From NCBI RefSeq assembly GCF_032854445.1, contig NC_088301.1:55725187-55789186 (forward strand): a stretch of DNA of 64,000 nucleotides, given 5' to 3'. This DNA is from Liolophura sinensis (taxonomy: Eukaryota; Mollusca; Polyplacophora; Chitonida; Chitonidae). The position numbers were made by a program, and so were the translations under genes. This document shows positions 61,201 through 64,000 of this stretch, piece after piece; within the stretch, counting starts at the first letter, position 1, and every line of letters begins with the position of its first letter. Below the pieces are notes generated by a model. It was not told where the DNA came from. It was given only the letters and a program-made list of their open reading frames with translations, and searched no databases.

Positions 61201-63945
61201 CTAGTATATCACAGGTGTCAAAATTACTAAATGTGATTTAATGGCTCAGTATATCTCCACGGGGATGGAAACCTGTTGAGTACTAGCAAGTGTATGTCAA
61301 GCTCTGTCCCTTATTTGACAGGCAACCTGTTGAGTACTAGCAAGTGTATGTCAAGCTCTGTCCCTTATTTGACAGGCTGCTAAACAAAAGATGGGCGAAG
61401 AGTGGTGGGAGTCTGCCTCAGAAGAGGACAGAATGAGACAGGTTGCTGAACTAAGGCTACTAGATCAGCAGCTACGTGAAGAAGGTAGAGAGCATGAAGC
61501 CAGTGATCTGCTTGAAAACTTGCTCAGTAAGGCAGGTCTTGAAGGTGGGTACTGAGATAGGTAGGTGTGGGTTGTAGGTGTTTGGAGTTTGGTGAAATAC
61601 ATGCACATGTATAGACATAATTTGTACTAATTTTGTCATCAATGCCTAACAAATTATGTCATTCCTATGTATATTGTTCACATATTTTCTGTATATCGTT
61701 GTGAAAGTGAACATAAAGGCAGCCACCAAAGCTGAATTAATTAATAAAGTAGTATTACAGAAACGTTCTGAAAATATTTCAAAAATTCTACACCGCTTAT
61801 CAACAAAATAAATAGCAAACAATTGTCAGTACCTGGTCAATCATTTGGTGACACCATTTTGCTATGTTATAGCAATCTAGAGTGACGTCACAAAACCTTG
61901 GAGCTCTCTCGTACCGATTGTATAAACAATGTGACAATGAGAAAATAGGAACAAAAATGCCTGATACACAGCCAAAGAATGTCAACTCTGTTCTGTGTTC
62001 AAAGGAATGATGTTTGTTTTAGTTTGGCGCTTGGTCAGGGTGATGATCGTGGACACAAGCGTTGTGTTTTAGCGGCCTTGCTAGTCTTCGTTCTACATGG
62101 GTGTAAGCATTTGGTCTAGCTGGCTGTACTGACTTCAGGAAATGTGCCAAACGTAACAGGATCTTCTGATTTATAACAGACTCTTTCAATCAGATTTTGG
62201 GAAGATACTTTTGCAATAAATCTGACTTTGCTAAGAAAAAATAATGCAACGTCACAACATATTTCTTCAAACAGTGACTCTCCAGAGACGATTTTCTTGC
62301 CAGCTCACCCTGACAAGTTGCTGCAGTCTCCTGCCCAACATGTACGCATTGCGACACGGGCAGCTGTTCTCAGTTCCCTGTTCATAAATGTGTGGTCCAA
62401 AATGCATAAGTTTAAACTAACCACAAAATCCTGTTTATTGCAAGGATATCTGTCTATCCATTATAAGAAACCACACTGGCAATCGAGAGGCAATAGGCTT
62501 TTTGACATGACAACCAATTATCACATGACGCTTTCAGCACTAGTGATTGGCCAAGTTCAACATGACTACTCAAAGTGAATCATCCGCCAGTGCCATATCT
62601 CCATTGCTGAACCTTATGTGCTCGGCTTTCAAAACTTTTTCAAAAATTTTTTACATAGTTTTCTGTGTTAACTGTGTCCTAAATCATTTTTTCTGTGTAT
62701 ATATAGTGGCAGACTTTATGTTCACTTTAATTTACTTGAGTATTTTAATTAATTTTCTTGTAAAGAATTCTGATCAATTTCTTAATCTTAGAGCTAATTT
62801 ATATATAAGGATATAAGGATATATATATCCTTATATATCCTTAGAATGGCTCAGCCCTTCTAAGCTGGCATCAGCATAAATGCACACAGCAGGCCCTGAA
62901 CAATGGGATCACATGTTTCAGTCCAGCTCCAGCATGTTCACCTTTGGCTTTACAGGAGGAGGTTTGTCACCTCCCTGGTGGAAAGAGGTGGATACAGTCA
63001 GGTCTTTCCCATTTCCCCCACTCAAATACCAGGCTGCTATCAAAACTGGTATCATTTAGATGAATAACCTTATTGTAATCAGCCCAATCATTATAGGGTT
63101 CATGAAAGACCCCAACATGGACATTTAGTGTTTTCTATTACTTTGTAATTTAGACCTGAAGGAGAAACTTGGAGAGATGAAGACACATGATGAGGAAATT
63201 AAAGCTGAACAGGAAAGACTGCGACAAGAAAGACTTGATGCAGGAATGTCCCTGGATGATGTCCTGCAGTTGGAAGAATCTCAGGAAGAACTGGACGGTG
63301 AAGCTAAAAGAAAGGTATCAGTTCTGACATCTGAAATTTTGTCTTCTCAAATCCTTCTCATACATGTAGATTTATAGGTACATGTACGCATAATGAAATA
63401 GATGGTGGAATTTTGCAACTCTACACACCTGTTTATATAGTAATGGTATATTACAATAAAAATATCAAGTATGGTACAGAAAACAGCAAATTACACAAAT
63501 ATGCTGTGTTTTTGAGGATCAAGGCCAGTATTTCAAACATTTTAAAACCATAAGGTTAAATGAATCTATGTTTTACAATGTGATAGTTATTATTTACATT
63601 GTATTACCCTGGATCCAAGAAATAATCATGTTAAATACATTTAAAAATTTGACTTTTAATTTATGTTTTCTGTGGACATTACCTGAGATTTTTTGTTTTG
63701 TGACATGAAGAACTGTATTTGTAGAACATACTAGATCTGCTGTCCCATAGTTATGAAGACGAAAAAGCTGCTCTTCTAGCATCTCTTGAAAGTCAAGAGA
63801 ACCGGCTTGCTAAGGAACGACAACGTCAGCTTGAGATGGCAAAGCTTCGCAGAGATATACGCCGCCTTCAACAAGAGGAGAAGCTTGATAGTGTTGCTAT
63901 CCTGTTAGACGTGGCGCAAAAACAGGAGAATAAACTTAAAAACAG
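40266..63945 (+). CDS. Giant EF-hand and tandem coiled-coil repeat protein, 35 coding exons seen, continues past the window
   Basis: The ATG at 40298 is preceded by an in-frame TAA 12 bases upstream and a TTACAG acceptor at 40265, so a 5' UTR intron is likely. From there 35 exons, about 6.25 kb of coding sequence or 2,080 codons, join with consistent phases and GT-AG introns; the last seen exon ends at 63945 with a GTGAGC donor. After two EF-hand-like segments the protein is almost entirely charged, predicted alpha-helical coiled coil, with no membrane segment or signal peptide. Exons recur in a fixed order (see the module entries), showing internal duplication of a multi-exon cassette. Two exons each lack one base (near 43500 and 51022), breaking frame. 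I do not recognise the family. A structural or cytoskeletal, possibly ciliary, calcium-responsive protein is conceivable but is only a guess from architecture. Confidence 0.85.
40298..40876 (+). CDS. Exon 1 of the coiled-coil gene: EF-hand region
   Basis: Encodes 193 residues from MPWGIAGDNTMEFHDFAAVF. The first EF-hand-like loop is DLSSDGFISCEK (residues about 24-35); it has Asp at 1 and 5 and Gly at 6, but Lys at the last chelating position, so binding may be weak. A degenerate loop around GGDGQGTVGRDNF follows. DSNADGRLPLKD (about residue 99-110) has acidic residues at 1, 5 and 12 and is the best calcium site. The exon ends in a charged helix (EDKLEDLHLARAIELYDNAK) leading into the coiled coil. 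Confidence 0.85.
41733..44791 (+). CDS. Coiled-coil gene, exons 2-7 (first, diverged cassette; contains a frameshift)
   Basis: Exons 41733-41812, 42059-42234, 42669-42971, 43391-43627, 43953-44139 and 44605-44791. Typical segments are LYDLLEEKYNHLRQKLTWH, MAELQETDAKHKSDVMRHYE and DLFGRYQDEKDALASAIK. In the exon at 43391 the frame entering from the left ends in a stop near 43547, while the frame leaving on the right reads SDFKQYFKLLLQDILICEES and FIPAALACGLGERSQ, which aligns with FDEAALVLGLAERQQ of a later cassette. The exon is 237 nt where phases demand 238, so one base is missing around 43495-43505. Confidence 0.75.
43117..43206 (+). repeat. Decayed SINE copy in intron of the coiled-coil gene
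   Basis: GGTTTCCTTTGGCCATAAAC, GTAAGTGAAAAAATCATGAG and CATGGTGTTAAATATCTATT follow the order of the SINE 3' half. Confidence 0.5.
45437..50778 (+). CDS. Coiled-coil gene, exons 8-16 (second cassette and linker)
   Basis: Exons 45437-45588, 45863-46074, 46391-46505, 46680-46746, 46932-47184, 47451-47575, 48191-48394, 50024-50217 and 50653-50778. Recognisable cassette elements are SLLADLQQKQYVDLDTLIKD, FIDTLDQKYQTIRETILLHA, a lysine-rich helix SKEERHKELRAKKKEEKKLR, PLADLVLRQEAEQNYLLDWL and SLLVEVYVLQDRELAFILQA. This stretch is more diverged than the later cassettes. The intron between 48394 and 50024 carries a 1.2-kb element with terminal inverted repeats. Confidence 0.8.
47628..47744 (+). repeat. 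SINE copy with internal deletion, intron of the coiled-coil gene
   Basis: GATTCATGCTGGCTTGTGCT, TATGTGGGAAGATCTTGCAG, CAACCTGGGGATGGTTGTAG, then a jump to CCATAATGAGTAGGGCGTAA and AATACCAATCAGATAAATAC. The segment between the two halves that other copies carry is missing. Confidence 0.8.
48611..49794. mobile_element. Non-autonomous DNA-transposon-like element with 21-bp terminal inverted repeats
   Basis: The left end is CTGGTGCTGGTTTCATGAAGC (48611-48631). The right end (49774-49794) read on the minus strand is CTGGGGCTGGTTTCATGAAGC, 20 of 21 identical. The interior of about 1.14 kb has open frames (49386-49769 plus, 49476-49279 minus) with no recognised transposase domain. It lies in an intron of the coiled-coil gene. 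No target-site duplication is obvious. Confidence 0.65.
50943..53580 (+). CDS. Coiled-coil gene, exons 17-23 (third cassette; contains a frameshift)
   Basis: Exons 50943-51098, 51253-51396, 51709-51840, 52202-52355, 52578-52710, 53030-53204 and 53387-53580. Cassette order: ALDEKYDSLRDKLLMEALMK; a SEQERQRRLALLKLQEKRLR helix; DELAKLLGDHELAEKNLRDL; an acidic run EDDDDDVEDD with NKRYEDERDALMAGLK; FDEAALVLGLAERQQQQ; LKNDRKRQEMLAKSRLEE; LTLLERRHAYEQELLYKML; SLMADLQEEQSVEAERLISS. The exon at 50943 is 156 nt where phases need 157; one G is missing between 51022 and 51023, at what would be a Trp codon by comparison with the next cassette. Confidence 0.82.
54049..60066 (+). CDS. Coiled-coil gene, exons 24-31 (fourth cassette)
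   Basis: Exons 54049-54243, 54551-54674, 54937-55050, 55411-55514, 57895-58067, 58286-58496, 59167-59319 and 59920-60066. They repeat the third cassette element by element: ALEEKYDALRDKLLIESLMK; WQKLSEQERQRRLIELKMKE; LLGESKEDQRIKLQEKLEKR; NVLLDLQHRFDQ; FESAALVLGLAREAEER; DRERQRRLAKDRLEARR; LQECEKEHLRPLSEFE; ALLADLQQLQDDELRILVSS. The donor after 59319 (TTG followed by GTTTGT) is weaker than the others. A 52-nt segment at 53913-53964 looks coding but does not fit the phases and is left out. Confidence 0.82.
55991..56195. repeat. Minisatellite, about six copies of a 31-bp unit
   Basis: The unit is roughly CCAGATTTACCATTTTCCAT then TTACATGGTCA, with the middle copies nearly identical. It is intronic between exons at 55411 and 57895. 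Confidence 0.9.
57319..57450. repeat. Direct tandem duplication, period about 73 bp
   Basis: AAGGTGTGGTG then a T run, TCAAAACTTGAGTTATAGT and TAGAGTGATAGTATG occur twice in tandem. Copies differ mainly in T-run length and one base (TTTAGAG versus TATAGAG). Confidence 0.9.
59536..59790 (+). repeat. Longest SINE copy, intron of the coiled-coil gene
   Basis: The most complete copy: a head with GACCCAGGGGCCTCTCACC, AATGCAGTCACTGTCAGTTC and AAGTCC (tRNA-like B box); a body with TATGTGGGAAGTTCTGCGGA and TTTCCCCCGGGTCCTGCCTG; CCTCCCACCATAATGCTGGC, CGCTGTCTTATAAGTGAAAT and ATTCTTGAGTACCAATCAAA; and an AAATAACTAAA tail. Confidence 0.85.
60733..63945 (+). CDS. Coiled-coil gene, exons 32-35 (fifth cassette, incomplete at window edge)
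   Basis: Exons 60733-60921, 61376-61544, 63154-63314 and 63725-63945. Elements are LLQALDMKYGTFKDKLFME, then AKQKMGEEWWESASEEDRMR, LKEKLGEMKTHDEEIKAEQE, LDLLSHSYEDEKAALLASLE and EEKLDSVAILLDVAQKQENK. The acceptor at 60731-60732 (TTTCAAG) keeps phase; an upstream TTTCAG near 60666 would not. A perfect 54-bp duplication places a second copy of the acceptor for the 61376 exon just upstream. Confidence 0.82.
61270..61377 (+). repeat. Perfect 54-bp tandem duplication spanning a splice acceptor
   Basis: 61270-61323 and 61324-61377 are identical, each ending CTTATTTGACAGGC. The second copy supplies the acceptor used by the exon at 61376; the first contains the same pyrimidine tract and AG. Confidence 0.97.
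61704..61985. repeat. Dispersed repeat family A, copy 2
   Basis: Aligns with 7205-7480. It contains the same palindrome GTGACGTCAC (61881-61890) and, on the minus strand, AACATAGCAAAATGG in the same position. It lies in the intron between exons at 61376 and 63154. Confidence 0.7.
62803..62842. repeat. Short AT-rich palindrome
   Basis: TAAGGATATAAGGATATATA then TATCCTTATATATCCTTA forms a near-perfect hairpin, in an intron of the coiled-coil gene. Confidence 0.8.
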
Positions 63946-64000
63946 GTGAGCACATCACAGTATAGAAGGCCTATGCATAAAAAAGATGACACATTTAGGC

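Noticed and set aside
1-64000. CRISPR arrays, operons and bacterial-type signals
   Set aside because: Tandem repeats here are minisatellites without regular unique spacers, and all genes are spliced eukaryotic genes.

Overview
The window is animal genomic DNA from a marine invertebrate, most likely a lophotrochozoan such as a mollusc, although the phylum cannot be fixed from sequence alone. The evidence is spliced genes with short exons and GT-AG introns, a metazoan SLC23 transporter family, a tRNA-derived SINE family with an (AAAT)n tail in several copies, a Penelope-type reverse transcriptase fragment, and a fossil Maverick/Polinton (adintovirus-type) element. The DNA is AT-rich with long (TA)n tracts, except for a visibly GC-richer island at about 8.3-14.0 kb.

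Layout. (1) 345-1477, minus strand: the first two coding exons of an SLC23-type transporter gene that runs off the left edge. (2) 8.3-14.0 kb: a broken Maverick/adintovirus-like element. On the minus strand, in order of transcription, are a packaging ATPase, a core-like basic protein, one or two small linked proteins, two capsid-type proteins and an adenain-like protease. A family B DNA polymerase fragment lies on the plus strand, pointing towards them. All carry stops, frame breaks or deletions. (3) 17.5-18.0 kb, minus: a Penelope-like reverse transcriptase relic. (4) 21377-32912, plus: a complete 12-exon SLC23-family gene (610 codons). Its first two coding exons have the same lengths (28 and 188 nt) and phases as those of the minus-strand gene, so the two are divergent paralogues with the fossil element between them. 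(5) 36596-36666, minus: tRNA-Gly(GCC). (6) 37.3-37.9 kb: a large imperfect inverted repeat. (7) 40298 to beyond the right edge, plus: a very long gene, 35 coding exons and about 2,080 codons seen, encoding an N-terminal EF-hand region followed by a repeating charged coiled-coil cassette built from the same ordered set of exon types. The family is not recognised.

The two SLC23-type genes look like a locally expanded transporter pair. The predicted plus-strand protein lacks two hallmark residues of the nucleobase/ascorbate transporter family, so its substrate may differ. The long coiled-coil gene is intact in splice phase except for two exons that each lack exactly one base; these are either sequence errors or true lesions. 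SINE copies, a 1.2-kb element with terminal inverted repeats, a second dispersed repeat family and several minisatellites fill introns and intergenic DNA.
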